Of a stretch of 23,633 nucleotides of DNA, positions 1 through 8,287 are shown one piece after another; position 1 is the first letter of the stretch; every line of letters starts with the position of its first letter. The translations under genes were made by a program, and so were the position numbers. This DNA is from Roseimarinus sp035271585. Its GTDB lineage: Bacteria > Bacteroidota > Bacteroidia > Bacteroidales > Prolixibacteraceae. The notes under the pieces are model-generated. The model was given only the letters and a program-made list of their open reading frames with translations. It was not told the origin of the DNA and made no database searches. The stretch lies in the NCBI GenBank assembly GCA_035271585.1, contig DATERL010000161.1, forward strand, positions 1 to 23,633. Direction: 5' to 3'.

Positions 1-2
1 TC

Positions 3-197
3 ATAGGTGAAATGATTAATAAATTATCGAACGATTTTTTTTCAAAATACGAATCAAATTTTGATTGGTTGAAGGCGAAAGGATTTAGAAATATAATTGT
101 TCACAACTACTTTGGAATTGATGCAGAAGAAGTTTGGCAAATAATTCAAACTACCCTTAAAGAATTAAAGGCAGTTACAGTAAAATTAACTACGTAA
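3..197 (+). CDS. HepT-like (DUF86) RNase toxin, 3' part only
   Basis: The 5' end of the gene lies outside the window. The frame is open from position 3 and reads IGEMINKLS before the internal Met at 12, a typical HepT core sequence, so that Met is probably not the real start. The visible part contains RNIIVHNY, which fits the R-x4-H-x-Y motif of HepT ribonucleases, followed by the usual FGIDAEEVWQII helix. In this family HepT is the toxin of a HepT/MntA pair, and the nucleotidyltransferase MntA silences it by AMPylating the motif Tyr. The mntA partner, if present, should lie just upstream, outside the window. Only 18 nt separate this gene from the next one on the same strand, so the two may be co-transcribed. 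The family call is firm; activity cannot be judged from a fragment. Confidence 0.8.
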   Translation: MGEMINKLSNDFFSKYESNFDWLKAKGFRNIIVHNYFGIDAEEVWQIIQTTLKELKAVTVKLTT

Positions 198-215
198 ATA
201 GAAAAACATAAAATA

Positions 216-1217
216 ATGGCAAATTTAACCACCCGTTTTTTTGGTTTAGAGCTGAAAACTCCAATTATTATTGGAAGTTCAGGTTTATCGAACAGTGTAG
301 AGAAAATAAAGCTACTGGCGCAAAACGGTGCTGGAGCCATTGTGTTAAAATCAATTTTCGAAGAGGAAATCTACAACGAATACCAACACGAAATAGACAA
401 ACAACTGGCCATAAAAAACAACATCGAGTACCTCGACTATTTCGACTATGAAATTAAAAACGATCGGGTAAAAAATTACCTCGAGCTGATTAAAGGAGCA
501 AAAGAAGCGGGGGTTGACATCCCGCTGGTGGCCAGTATCAACTGCTCCACTTCGAGCGATTGGGTTTTCTTTGCCAATAAACTGGCCAAAGCCGGTGCCG
601 ATGCATTAGAGCTCAACCTTTTTGTTTTACCCTCCGACATTGAACGCTCGGCCAACGATGTACGCGAATATTATTTCAGCACCATCAAAAAAGTTATCGA
701 TACGGTTGACATTCCTGTTAGCGTAAAACTTTCGTACTATTTTTCAGACCTAGGCGCCATGATTAAAGATCTCTCGGAAATTGGATTGGCCGGCATCACT
801 TTGTTCAACCGCTTTTACAACATCGATATTGACATTGAAAAACGCCAACTACAACCAGCCAAGGTGTTGAGCCACCCGTTCGAGTATCAGAAATCGCTGC
901 GCTGGATAGGCATTACTTCGGGACGCGTAAATTGCGAACTTGCTGCAAGCACCGGTGTTCATGACCACCTCACCGCCATAAAAATGATTATGGCTGGAGC
1001 ATCGGCAGTACAGATTGTTTCAGGTGTTTACAAATACGGCTATAAGTTTGTTCAAGAAATGGCCGACGGACTAAATAATTGGATGGACAGCCACAATGTA
1101 AAAACCATCGACGAAATAAAAGGAGTAGCCAACATGCAAAAAGTTAAAAACCCTGCCGAATATGAGCGGGTACAATTCATGAAATACTTTGGTGGTTACG
1201 ACCAGGATATCGACTAA
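216..1217 (+). CDS. Dihydroorotate dehydrogenase-like flavoprotein
   Basis: A 333-residue TIM-barrel FMN protein of the dihydroorotate dehydrogenase-like family common in Bacteroidota. The N-terminus (LTTRFFGLELKTPIIIGSSG, residues 4-23) has the usual first strand. SINCSTSS (108-115) places Asn109 and Cys110 in the substrate/catalytic loop region, LELNLF (131-136) supplies the conserved Asn134, Lys171 lies in VKLSY, and a Gly/Ser-rich phosphate-binding region (GASAVQIVSGVYKYG) occurs near the end. This group is distinct from the canonical PyrD, and the true substrate is often not orotate. No other pyrimidine gene is nearby. Its stop overlaps the stop of the convergent glycosyltransferase gene by 4 nt, and its probable terminator lies within that gene. 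Confidence 0.88.
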   Translation: MANLTTRFFGLELKTPIIIGSSGLSNSVEKIKLLAQNGAGAIVLKSIFEEEIYNEYQHEIDKQLAIKNNIEYLDYFDYEIKNDRVKNYLELIKGAKEAGVDIPLVASINCSTSSDWVFFANKLAKAGADALELNLFVLPSDIERSANDVREYYFSTIKKVIDTVDIPVSVKLSYYFSDLGAMIKDLSEIGLAGITLFNRFYNIDIDIEKRQLQPAKVLSHPFEYQKSLRWIGITSGRVNCELAASTGVHDHLTAIKMIMAGASAVQIVSGVYKYGYKFVQEMADGLNNWMDSHNVKTIDEIKGVANMQKVKNPAEYERVQFMKYFGGYDQDID

Positions 1218-2113
1218 GATTTTAATGAAACATTGCACAAATAGCCCAACTTGAATACATCGAATAATTTCAGGTTGGGTTCTTTTTTGTTCAAACATGT
1301 CAAGAGTCTGGACTCTCCTACTCTATAACACCAGGCAACAATAGGTACTAAGCCCATCGAACAAATAATGCGATAATATTTAACCAGCTTAACGTGACGG
1401 GCAAAATCTTCGCGATTATTAGTATTTCGGTATAAATAAATTAAATTTTCGATTCCAGCCTTAGTTTTCGCAATAAAAGTTTCATTGGACTCAATTCCCT
1501 CATGAAAAACCGGGTTGTCAATATGTTTTATTGCTATTCCAAGCTGCTTTAATTGTATTCCAAACAAGGTATCTTCGTGGCCGTATTGAGTAATCGATTC
1601 GTTAAATTTTATTCGTTCAAAAACACTTTTTTTCACCATAAAGTTGCCAGTCATAAAGGAAGCATAAGGGTTTTGCACTCTTAAAGAGGCTTTTATTTCT
1701 TCGCGCCTCCTACCATAATTCCAACGTAAGGAACATCTTTCATCGGGCATTTTATCTCGATAAGCAATACCACCAACAACTACATCACTATCAGCCTCCA
1801 GATAATAATTCAACAAAAAATTGTCGTTTACCGGACAAGTATCACAATCGAGAAAAAGCAAAGAAGGATATGAAGCCTTGGACGCCAAAAAGTTCCGAAC
1901 AAGCGAACGGCCACTATTTTCATCAAGCCTTATAAGCGATACAGTATTATTATCGACCAATTTTTTGTTTCGTTCAAACAATTCCATATCCGACGAGCAA
2001 TCGTCAACCAATAATACCTCGCAGATTAAATTCTCGTGTATTATTTGTTCCTTTAAAGCCGAGACCAAAAAAGTAACATCGTAATTATATATTGGGATAC
2101 AGATTGAAAGCAT
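1214..2113 (-). CDS. Glycosyltransferase family 2
   Basis: A 299-residue GT-A fold glycosyltransferase. It starts at once with the first beta strand (MLSICIPIYNYD), followed by LLVDDCSSD (34-42) for nucleotide binding. LDCDT contains the metal-binding DxD (Asp89, Asp91), and GHEDTLFG contains the acidic pair Glu180-Asp181 typical of the catalytic region. A SFMTGNFMVKK stretch (152-162) is a common acceptor-side motif. It probably transfers a sugar from a nucleotide donor to a cell-surface glycan; donor and acceptor cannot be read from the sequence. There is no signal peptide and no clear membrane span. It stands alone, without other glycan genes in the window. Confidence 0.9.
   Translation of the reverse strand: MLSICIPIYNYDVTFLVSALKEQIIHENLICEVLLVDDCSSDMELFERNKKLVDNNTVSLIRLDENSGRSLVRNFLASKASYPSLLFLDCDTCPVNDNFLLNYYLEADSDVVVGGIAYRDKMPDERCSLRWNYGRRREEIKASLRVQNPYASFMTGNFMVKKSVFERIKFNESITQYGHEDTLFGIQLKQLGIAIKHIDNPVFHEGIESNETFIAKTKAGIENLIYLYRNTNNREDFARHVKLVKYYRIICSMGLVPIVAWCYRVGESRLLTCLNKKEPNLKLFDVFKLGYLCNVSLKS
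1244..1288 (+). terminator. Intrinsic terminator of the DHOD-like gene, inside GT2
   Basis: The left arm CCCAACTTGA (1245-1254) pairs with TCAGGTTGGG (1270-1279), with one U-G wobble in the plus-strand RNA and a loop of about 15 nt. A run TTCTTTTTT (1280-1288) follows. The wobble would be an A-C mismatch in the minus-strand RNA, so the element is oriented for plus-strand transcripts. It sits about 30 nt after the DHOD-like stop and overlaps the coding sequence of the last residues of the glycosyltransferase. Confidence 0.65.
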
Positions 2114-2314
2114 TTTTCAAAATTTGAAAATAATCAATTAAAAATATCAAAAAAAACTTATCAAAGTTTTAACTTTACGAGTTAGCGGCCCATAATTATT
2201 TTATGGAATAACAAATAAACCTCGAAAACATATTACTTTGCTTAGCTGCTCAAAAATAAGAATATTTAAAACACTATAAGAGATAAACGAACAATCATTA
2301 AAAAACCACACACC
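2114..2314. other. Divergent intergenic region, GT2 / DUF4380
   Basis: This spacer of about 200 nt must hold the starts of two divergent transcripts. On the minus strand TATTTTTG (2258-2251) fits the -7 box TAnnTTTG, about 140 nt before the glycosyltransferase start. On the plus strand TTACTTTG (2233-2240) is a one-mismatch -7 box, 75 nt before the DUF4380 gene. Neither has a good -33 element. A short inverted repeat AAAGTT-TT-AACTTT lies at 2163-2176. Nothing stronger is visible. Confidence 0.25.
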
Positions 2315-3283
2315 ATGAAAACAAAAATCTTTTCGACATGCTGCTTGCTATTTTTGGGCATGAGCCTGTTTGCGGCCAAGCAAAAACCAATAAGCATTGA
2401 AAATAATCAAGTTAAAGCCGTTTTTCTACCCGATGTTGGTGGTCGTATGGTGTATTTTGCGCCAATAGGTGGTGAAAACTTTTTATACTCCGACAGTACA
2501 TTGTGGAACGAACCTGAAACAGAAAGAATAAAACCAAGCGCTGACGCAAAATTCAAACCCTATAACGGTTTTATCACTTGGGTTGGTCCACAAAGCGAAT
2601 GGTGGACTCATCAGAACCTGATGCCCCATAAAAAAGAACGTGCCGATGTTTGGCCGCCCGATCCTTATCTCATTTATTCAACTTGCGAAATCATTGAAAA
2701 AACAGACACATCGATAAGCCTTGAAATTAAGTGCAGCCCCATAAGCGGCATTTCATTAATTAAAAAATTCACGCTAAACGATAACAAACTAATTATTGAG
2801 GTTACAGGTAAAAACTGCCGTGAAACAAGTATTTCTTGGGATTTATGGTCGAATGCCCGTTTCGATGCCTTTACACCTTTCAAAGTACCGGCCAACGACG
2901 AAAGCATACAAAAAATACAAACCGAAGAAAACAAGTTTAAAGAAATTACTCGCCATAAAATTGAAGGCGGTTATTTCACATTTATACCTGAACTACCTAA
3001 CGACAAAAATAAACAGCGCATTTCAAAAGCGTTTATTTATCCACTTAGGGGAGAATTATTAGTCGAAAAGAAAAATCATCAGCTAAAAATTGAATTCGAA
3101 AAAGTTCCTAAAGAAAACATTCATCCAGAACAAGCTCTGGTTGAGGTTTACAATTGCGTGTCGGCAAGTGGCATTACCAACATACTTGAATTAGAACACC
3201 ATTCGGCTTATCAAACTTTAAAACCCAACGAAGAAATCAAACTCGTTGAAACGTGGAGCATAATACCGATAGAAACGAATTGA
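2315..3283 (+). CDS. Secreted DUF4380-domain protein
   Basis: A 322-residue protein with a clear Sec signal peptide (MKTKIFSTCCLLFLGMSLFAA, cleavage near residue 21). The mature part begins with IENNQVKAVFLPDVGGRMVYF, the start typical of DUF4380 and of galactose-mutarotase-like beta-sandwich domains. Later WVGPQSEWW and SWDLWSNARF give Trp-rich loops that could line a carbohydrate-binding surface. DUF4380 proteins often occur with glycan-degrading enzymes, but none is seen here and no catalytic role can be assigned. It is expected in the periplasm. The gene stands alone on its strand, with a divergent glycosyltransferase upstream and a long non-coding gap downstream. Confidence 0.75.
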   Translation: MKTKIFSTCCLLFLGMSLFAAKQKPISIENNQVKAVFLPDVGGRMVYFAPIGGENFLYSDSTLWNEPETERIKPSADAKFKPYNGFITWVGPQSEWWTHQNLMPHKKERADVWPPDPYLIYSTCEIIEKTDTSISLEIKCSPISGISLIKKFTLNDNKLIIEVTGKNCRETSISWDLWSNARFDAFTPFKVPANDESIQKIQTEENKFKEITRHKIEGGYFTFIPELPNDKNKQRISKAFIYPLRGELLVEKKNHQLKIEFEKVPKENIHPEQALVEVYNCVSASGITNILELEHHSAYQTLKPNEEIKLVETWSIIPIETN

Positions 3284-3487
3284 GCGTTCCCAACATTATC
3301 AAACAAAAAAAGGACTTCCTTAAAAAATTATTTTACTTGGAAACAACCCACTATTTATAGTGAGTATTTCTTCAAAAGTAAAACCACACTAATTAAATAA
3401 CGGTTCGTATTCTCCAGATTACTTCACCTTAAAATGAATAATTGGTTGATTTTTTTCAATAAAGCATTAAATGTTATACTATTTTTA

Positions 3488-3495
3488 TATGTTTG
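3488..3495 (+). promoter_or_regulatory. Candidate -7 promoter box TATGTTTG
   Basis: TATGTTTG matches the Bacteroidota TAnnTTTG -7 element exactly and lies 3 nt before the first arm of the hairpin at 3499-3525, where a transcript would be expected to begin. No TTG or TTTG is found 18-20 nt upstream, which weakens the call. Confidence 0.35.
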
Positions 3496-3498
3496 CCT

Positions 3499-3569
3499 CT
3501 GTTTATTAAGTCTATTAGTAAACAGGTTAATAGTTAGATTCGGAGCTGTCAAGATTGACAGCTCTTTTT
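3499..3569 (+). ncRNA. Candidate small RNA of about 70 nt
   Basis: Two hairpins follow each other. The first has arms CTGTTTATTA (3499-3508) and TAGTAAACAG (3516-3525), ten pairs including one G-U, with a 7-nt loop. The second is a perfect 9-bp stem GAGCTGTCA/TGACAGCTC (3543-3564) with an AGAT loop and five T. A -7 box ends at 3495. A start near 3499-3502 would give a compact RNA of hairpin, linker and terminator. Alternatively this is the 3' UTR of the DUF4380 mRNA, or part of the small ORF at 3434-3604. I recognise no known RNA family. Confidence 0.35.
3543..3569 (+). terminator. Intrinsic terminator
   Basis: A perfect 9-bp inverted repeat GAGCTGTCA / TGACAGCTC with a 4-nt loop is followed by TTTTTC. 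It ends either the RNA candidate starting near 3499 or a long DUF4380 transcript. It isolates the downstream 6-phosphogluconolactonase gene. Confidence 0.75.
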
Positions 3570-3655
3570 CTTTACCCCAATCGAGGTACTCAAACATGTT
3601 TTAAACCTTCGTTAAATGAATTTGTTGTACTATTAAACCAATCAAATGAACTGTC

Positions 3656-4377
3656 ATGAAACAAGAAGTAAAAATTTTCGATAACACGAACGAAATTTCA
3701 GAGAACATAGCATCAATGCTAATAGATTTATCGAAAACAAAAAGTGAAAAATCAATCCACATCGCACTCTCGGGTGGTTCCACTCCAAAAGATATTTTCA
3801 ATTATCTCACCGTAAATTATGGGAAAGATCTCATTGACCCAAGGTTTAATTTTTGGTGGGGAGACGAACGTTGTGTGTCACCAAACGACGACGAAAGCAA
3901 TTACTTTTGGGCGAATAAACTTTGGCTTTCACCTTGTGGGGTTAAGCCTCAAAACATTCACCGAGTAATGGGCGAAAATCGACCAGCAGAAGAAGCAGCA
4001 AGATACGCCTTTCAAATTGACACGTTACTTAAAAAAAACCTTGAAATACCCCAATTCGATTTAGTGCTACTGGGATTAGGCGACGATGGGCATACCGCAT
4101 CCATCTTCCCCAGTCAAATGGAATTACTAAAATCGGAAAAACTTTGCGAAGTAGCCGCCCATCCAATCAGCGGTCAAAAACGGGTTACATTTACCGGTAA
4201 ATTAATCAACAACAGCAAAACCATTGTATTTATTTCAACAGGAGAAAATAAAGCCTTAAAAATCCATCAAATAATTGATTTGAGAGACAAAAGTTTGCCG
4301 GCGACACATATAAACCCTATTAATGGGAAGCTTATTTGGATTATTGACAACGAAGCAGCACAAAAATTGGAAAAACG

Positions 4378-4381
<4 letters not shown>
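3656..4381 (+). CDS. pgl: 6-phosphogluconolactonase (DevB type)
   Basis: This 241-residue enzyme hydrolyses 6-phosphoglucono-1,5-lactone to 6-phosphogluconate in the oxidative pentose phosphate pathway (cytoplasm). The family motifs are all present: ALSGGSTP (37-44) binds phosphate, FWWGDERCV (66-74) carries the acidic and Arg residues of the active site, and LLGLGDDGHTASIFP (138-152) includes the likely catalytic His146. KRVTFT (175-180) supplies a conserved Arg. Length is normal for the bacterial family. The usual partners zwf and gnd are absent from the window, so it is a lone copy here. The homologous glucosamine-6-phosphate deaminases are less likely because of the DDGHTASIFP motif. Its stop overlaps the stop of the convergent response-regulator gene by 4 nt. 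Confidence 0.92.
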
Positions 4382-5172
<791 letters not shown>

Positions 5173-5184
5173 ACTTTTATAAAA

Positions 5185-6231
5185 TTAAAATCGCACAAGA
5201 GGTATGGTAACCCTGTAATAGTCTGCATTATCTGTTATTATCATTTGTTTGCCAGTTAAATATTCATATCGTTTTTGAATGTTTTTCAGTCCAATTTGGT
5301 TACTTCCATCAACCGCCTGTTTGACTTGCCTATTATTTTCTACAAAAATTTGATCGCCATCAAGTTTACCTATTAATACTTTCAAAGGCTTATCTTTTGA
5401 TACAATATTGTGTTTCACCGCATTTTCGACTAACATTTGTAACGACATTGGAATTACTTCTCCCTTAATGGTTTCACTTAAAAGAATTTCAACTTCAAAA
5501 TTATCTCCAAATCTGATTTTCTGAAGAAAGATATAACGCTTAACAAACTGGAGTTCATCAATTAATGGAACCAACTCTTTATCTTTAAAATGGAGCAATT
5601 CACGATAAAACAACGATAGTTCTCGTGTAAAGAGTTTTGCTTTTTCACTGTCGATATCGATTAGTGAGACTAAAACATTAAGTGAATTAAACAAAAAATG
5701 AGGGTTGACCTGATTCTGCATAATTTGATACTGCAAAGCAATAGCGCCTTGCTTCAATTGTTCGCTGTTAATAACTTCGTTCCGGTAGGCCCTAAAGAAA
5801 GAACGTATATATAATATCAACGAGATAACAACAAGAATGAGATATTCGCCAAAAATTACATACCAACCACCTTTTATTTCTGAAATGGTTTCAGCTTCGT
5901 TAAAAATAACAACATACCATAACCAGTTGATAAAAAATATAATAAACGATGAGTAAACCAAATGTACAATAACTGCAATTATAATACTCCGAACCGGAAA
6001 TTCAATCCACGAAATGAAACGTTTTTCAACTAATGAAAAAACCAAGCCATTGGCAAAAAGGCCCAAGCCCAATACGGATGAATATCCTGCATTTATCAAA
6101 TAATCGACAAAAACAAACGATTTACATTGAGTGAAAAGCATTAAAAATAAAGTGCCAATTATCGACGAAATAATAATAGCAATGACTGTGTTTTTAACGA
6201 ACGATCGAAGTGTTACAATGTTTACTGGCAT
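5185..6231 (-). CDS. LytS/YehU-family membrane sensor histidine kinase
   Basis: A 348-residue kinase of the His_kinase (PF06580) family. The N-terminal half holds about four membrane spans (roughly 13-33, 45-65, 83-110 and 127-143) and no large extracytoplasmic domain, so the signal is probably sensed in or at the membrane. The catalytic half starts with QIMQNQVNPHFLFNSLN, which places the phosphorylated His at 178. The N box is MLVENAVKHN (266-275) and the G box GLKNIQKRY (314-322). It would pass phosphate to Asp59 of the response regulator encoded 12 nt downstream. The gene starts 150 nt after the CarboxypepD_reg-like gene on the same strand, with no clear promoter between them, so read-through from the envelope genes is possible. 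Confidence 0.93.
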   Translation of the reverse strand: MPVNIVTLRSFVKNTVIAIIISSIIGTLFLMLFTQCKSFVFVDYLINAGYSSVLGLGLFANGLVFSLVEKRFISWIEFPVRSIIIAVIVHLVYSSFIIFFINWLWYVVIFNEAETISEIKGGWYVIFGEYLILVVISLILYIRSFFRAYRNEVINSEQLKQGAIALQYQIMQNQVNPHFLFNSLNVLVSLIDIDSEKAKLFTRELSLFYRELLHFKDKELVPLIDELQFVKRYIFLQKIRFGDNFEVEILLSETIKGEVIPMSLQMLVENAVKHNIVSKDKPLKVLIGKLDGDQIFVENNRQVKQAVDGSNQIGLKNIQKRYEYLTGKQMIITDNADYYRVTIPLVRF

Positions 6232-6381
6232 ATTTATACATCAATTAAGTTGAGCAATTTATCAAATAATTCGATACTTGGTAAAAATGCCTTAATGCTG
6301 TATTAATTGCAATAAAAAAACACTAAAATGACGAAATAAATGGATGAACCGTTGTAGAAAAATATTTTTCACTAAACAAGA

Positions 6382-6819
6382 TTACTCAAGCACGGGTAAA
6401 ACATCACTCGATTTATTGGCATTGATGTTTTCTGATAAAACTTTCTTTGAAGAATAATCAATTTTAATATTTTGAATTTTTCGGGATTGCGCTGTGCTGA
6501 TTTTCTTTCGAGAATCTTTTTTCTCGCGATCGAGTTTAATTGTTAATTGATAGTTTTCAGCCAATAAAACTTCAATCGTTTTACTGTAGTATCCTGGCGA
6601 CGAAAACGCAACATTATATTTTCCAGTCGGTAAGTGCAAAATAAAGTCTCCGTTTATATCAGTTAAGGTACCCAACTGAATGGATTCTACCCATAAAGAT
6701 ACATTTTCGATAAATTCGCCGTTCTTATTATCACTAACTTGACCCGAAAAGGTGGATAAGGTTTGTGCACTTACCCAAAAAGGGATAAAAAAAAGCAGTA
6801 ATATAAGTAAGTGTTTCAT
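6382..6819 (-). CDS. Small secreted CarboxypepD_reg-like protein
   Basis: A 145-residue protein with a strong signal peptide (MKHLLILLLFFIPFWVSAQ, cleavage after Gln/Ala 18-19). Residues about 24-95 form a carboxypeptidase regulatory-like beta sandwich: FSGQVSDNKNGEFIENVSLWV, then LGTLTDINGDFILHLPTGKYNVAFSSPGY. This domain is usually the N-terminal extension of SusC/TonB-dependent receptors. Here it stands alone and ends in a Lys- and Ser-rich tail of about 50 residues (DREKKDSRKKIS and onward) without plug or barrel. It could be a genuine small periplasmic protein or a cut-down receptor. It is separated by 124 nt from the DUF2490 gene and by 150 nt from the kinase gene, so it may belong to either group. 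Confidence 0.75.
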   Translation of the reverse strand: MKHLLILLLFFIPFWVSAQTLSTFSGQVSDNKNGEFIENVSLWVESIQLGTLTDINGDFILHLPTGKYNVAFSSPGYYSKTIEVLLAENYQLTIKLDREKKDSRKKISTAQSRKIQNIKIDYSSKKVLSENINANKSSDVLPVLE

Positions 6820-6943
6820 GGCTATAATTGTCTTAAGAAATACATGACTTCTTTATTGACAATTAACCCCATACAATGGTTGCACCAATTTTTAAATATT
6901 AACAAATATTAAGCAATCATGGTCGGTTTAAATAAAACACTGG

Positions 6944-7630
6944 CTAAAGCGAATACGATGCACCGAATCCGAAAATATGTGAGTTAATAGGAGAAACGAT
7001 GTTAAACTCATTTTCGAACATATAAAATGCATTGAGCGATAAAGCTTTTGATACTTTGTATTTTGTTCCGGCTGAAAAACGTTGTTGATTAATAATGCCG
7101 CCTTGCGGATGATTAACATGAAAAAAGAATTCATATTTAGCATAGGGTCTCAACCTACTTCCAAACCAGTCGTAATCAACTTGAACCGAATTTCGATTCA
7201 CCAAATTATTTACTAGAAATGACGATATGCTGCTAATATCATCGAATCCATATTGCAACACTGTGCGAAAGCGAATCCTAAAATCATCCACTTTAAAACG
7301 ATACTGCAAATAAGCACTGGTTCTATATTGATATTTACGTTTTCGAACAACATTATCGCTTAAACCCATACGACACGAAGCACCTATCCTATACTGTTTA
7401 TTAAAATCGTACGAAAGCGAGGGTTCGAAAAATGCTTTATCGAAAGCTGTAAGGTTTTTATTGAAGCGATGTTCATACTCCAAACTCACATTAAGGTCTT
7501 TAACAATCTCTTTTTCAAGCTCACCAAAAAGCCTTAACCTCAAATCGGTTTGCTGCGAAAATGCAGTATTACCAATCAACAGTAAAGATAAAATCGAAAA
7601 AACGAAATAAGTAAATGGTCTAGTCGTCAT
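6944..7630 (-). CDS. DUF2490 outer-membrane beta-barrel protein
   Basis: A 228-residue protein. I chose the start at 7630 because it begins a proper signal peptide (MTTRPFTYFVFSILSLLLIGNTAFSQ); the longer frame to 7693 lies within the upstream gene. The mature part is rich in alternating beta strands with Arg/Tyr/Phe (DLRLRLFGELEKEIVKDLNV, LEYEHRFNKNL, YQYRTSAYLQYRF), ending in an aromatic-rich strand FGFGASYSL as expected for an outer-membrane barrel. This fits DUF2490. The function is unknown; the family is thought to form small outer-membrane barrels. Its ATG overlaps the end of the DUF4956 gene by 11 nt, so translation is probably coupled, placing it in the VTC operon. Confidence 0.8.
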   Translation of the reverse strand: MTTRPFTYFVFSILSLLLIGNTAFSQQTDLRLRLFGELEKEIVKDLNVSLEYEHRFNKNLTAFDKAFFEPSLSYDFNKQYRIGASCRMGLSDNVVRKRKYQYRTSAYLQYRFKVDDFRIRFRTVLQYGFDDISSISSFLVNNLVNRNSVQVDYDWFGSRLRPYAKYEFFFHVNHPQGGIINQQRFSAGTKYKVSKALSLNAFYMFENEFNIVSPINSHIFGFGASYSL

Positions 7631-8273
7631 CGTCTCCCAACAACATATTAGATTCAAGGTCGGCAATATTCTCATCTTCGAGGTAATACACATTAATATT
7701 AGCAGTATCTCTTAAAAAGCTAATCTTACCAATTTCGATACGATTGATAACTAAGCCAGTTCGTTTTTCGAGATCAGCTTTTAATTCGGCGCGATTTTCG
7801 GGCTTAATCAACTCGATATTTTCATATACAATTCGTTTGCGCGTTTCATGGCGCAGCATCATCATACGCTCTAAGCCGTAGGTAACAGCTAATAACAAAG
7901 CATTGGTAGCAAACAACTCGGCATAACTAATTTTTTTATTAGCCAATGCGTTGATTACCGATATTCCAATTACCAAAAAAAGATAAGTCATCTCTTTAAT
8001 TGGGATTTGAGTTGTACGATACCTGATGATGCCAAAGATGGCAAACAACCCAAGGGCGAATCCTAATTGTAGCTTCACGCTTTCGAGCAAGAAACAAAGT
8101 AAAAACACAACCGTCGAAATTAGAATAAACGTGAACATATAATCGCGACGCCTGCGTACTCTAAAATACAATACCCTTATGGCAATAAAAACGACCACAA
8201 AATTGAATGTGAAACGAACAAGGAGTTCCAGGAAATCTCCTACGTCAATCAAATTGATATTAAATAGCTGCAT
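7620..8273 (-). CDS. DUF4956 inner-membrane protein
   Basis: A 217-residue protein with about five hydrophobic segments (20-37, 46-63, 69-83, 97-111, 119-133) and a soluble C-terminal domain (140-217). The hallmark of DUF4956 is plain: GFALGLFAIFGIIRYRTTQI (71-90), then PIKEMTYLFLVIGISVINAL (91-110). The biochemical role is unknown. In many bacteria DUF4956 genes sit beside VTC-domain polyphosphate polymerase genes, as here, where the VTC gene is 14 nt upstream. A role in anchoring the polymerase or in moving polyphosphate across the membrane is an inference from that pairing. The protein ends with four Asp. Confidence 0.9.
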   Translation of the reverse strand: MQLFNINLIDVGDFLELLVRFTFNFVVVFIAIRVLYFRVRRRRDYMFTFILISTVVFLLCFLLESVKLQLGFALGLFAIFGIIRYRTTQIPIKEMTYLFLVIGISVINALANKKISYAELFATNALLLAVTYGLERMMMLRHETRKRIVYENIELIKPENRAELKADLEKRTGLVINRIEIGKISFLRDTANINVYYLEDENIADLESNMLLGDDDD

Positions 8274-8287
8274 ATCTGTAATTTATA

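Larger units (their letters stand above)
3284..3655. other. Intergenic region with a structured RNA candidate
   Basis: This 372-nt gap between the DUF4380 and 6-phosphogluconolactonase genes holds a -7 box, two hairpins and a U-tract (listed separately). An overlapping open frame of 56 codons (3434-3604, plus strand) would encode a small hydrophobic protein. A one-mismatch -7 box TGAATTTG (3617-3624) could serve the downstream gene. No terminator is visible directly after the DUF4380 stop, so the one at 3543-3569 may also serve that gene. Confidence 0.4.

Noticed and set aside
6893..6912. Tandem AAATATTAAC / AAATATTAAG repeat before the CarboxypepD_reg-like gene
   Set aside because: Two short AT-only units with one mismatch are too little to call a repeat element; the nearby AATATTTG is only a partial -7 box.
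7631..7693. Longer start for the DUF2490 gene at 7693
   Set aside because: The extra 21 residues lie wholly within the DUF4956 gene and precede a complete signal peptide that begins at 7630.
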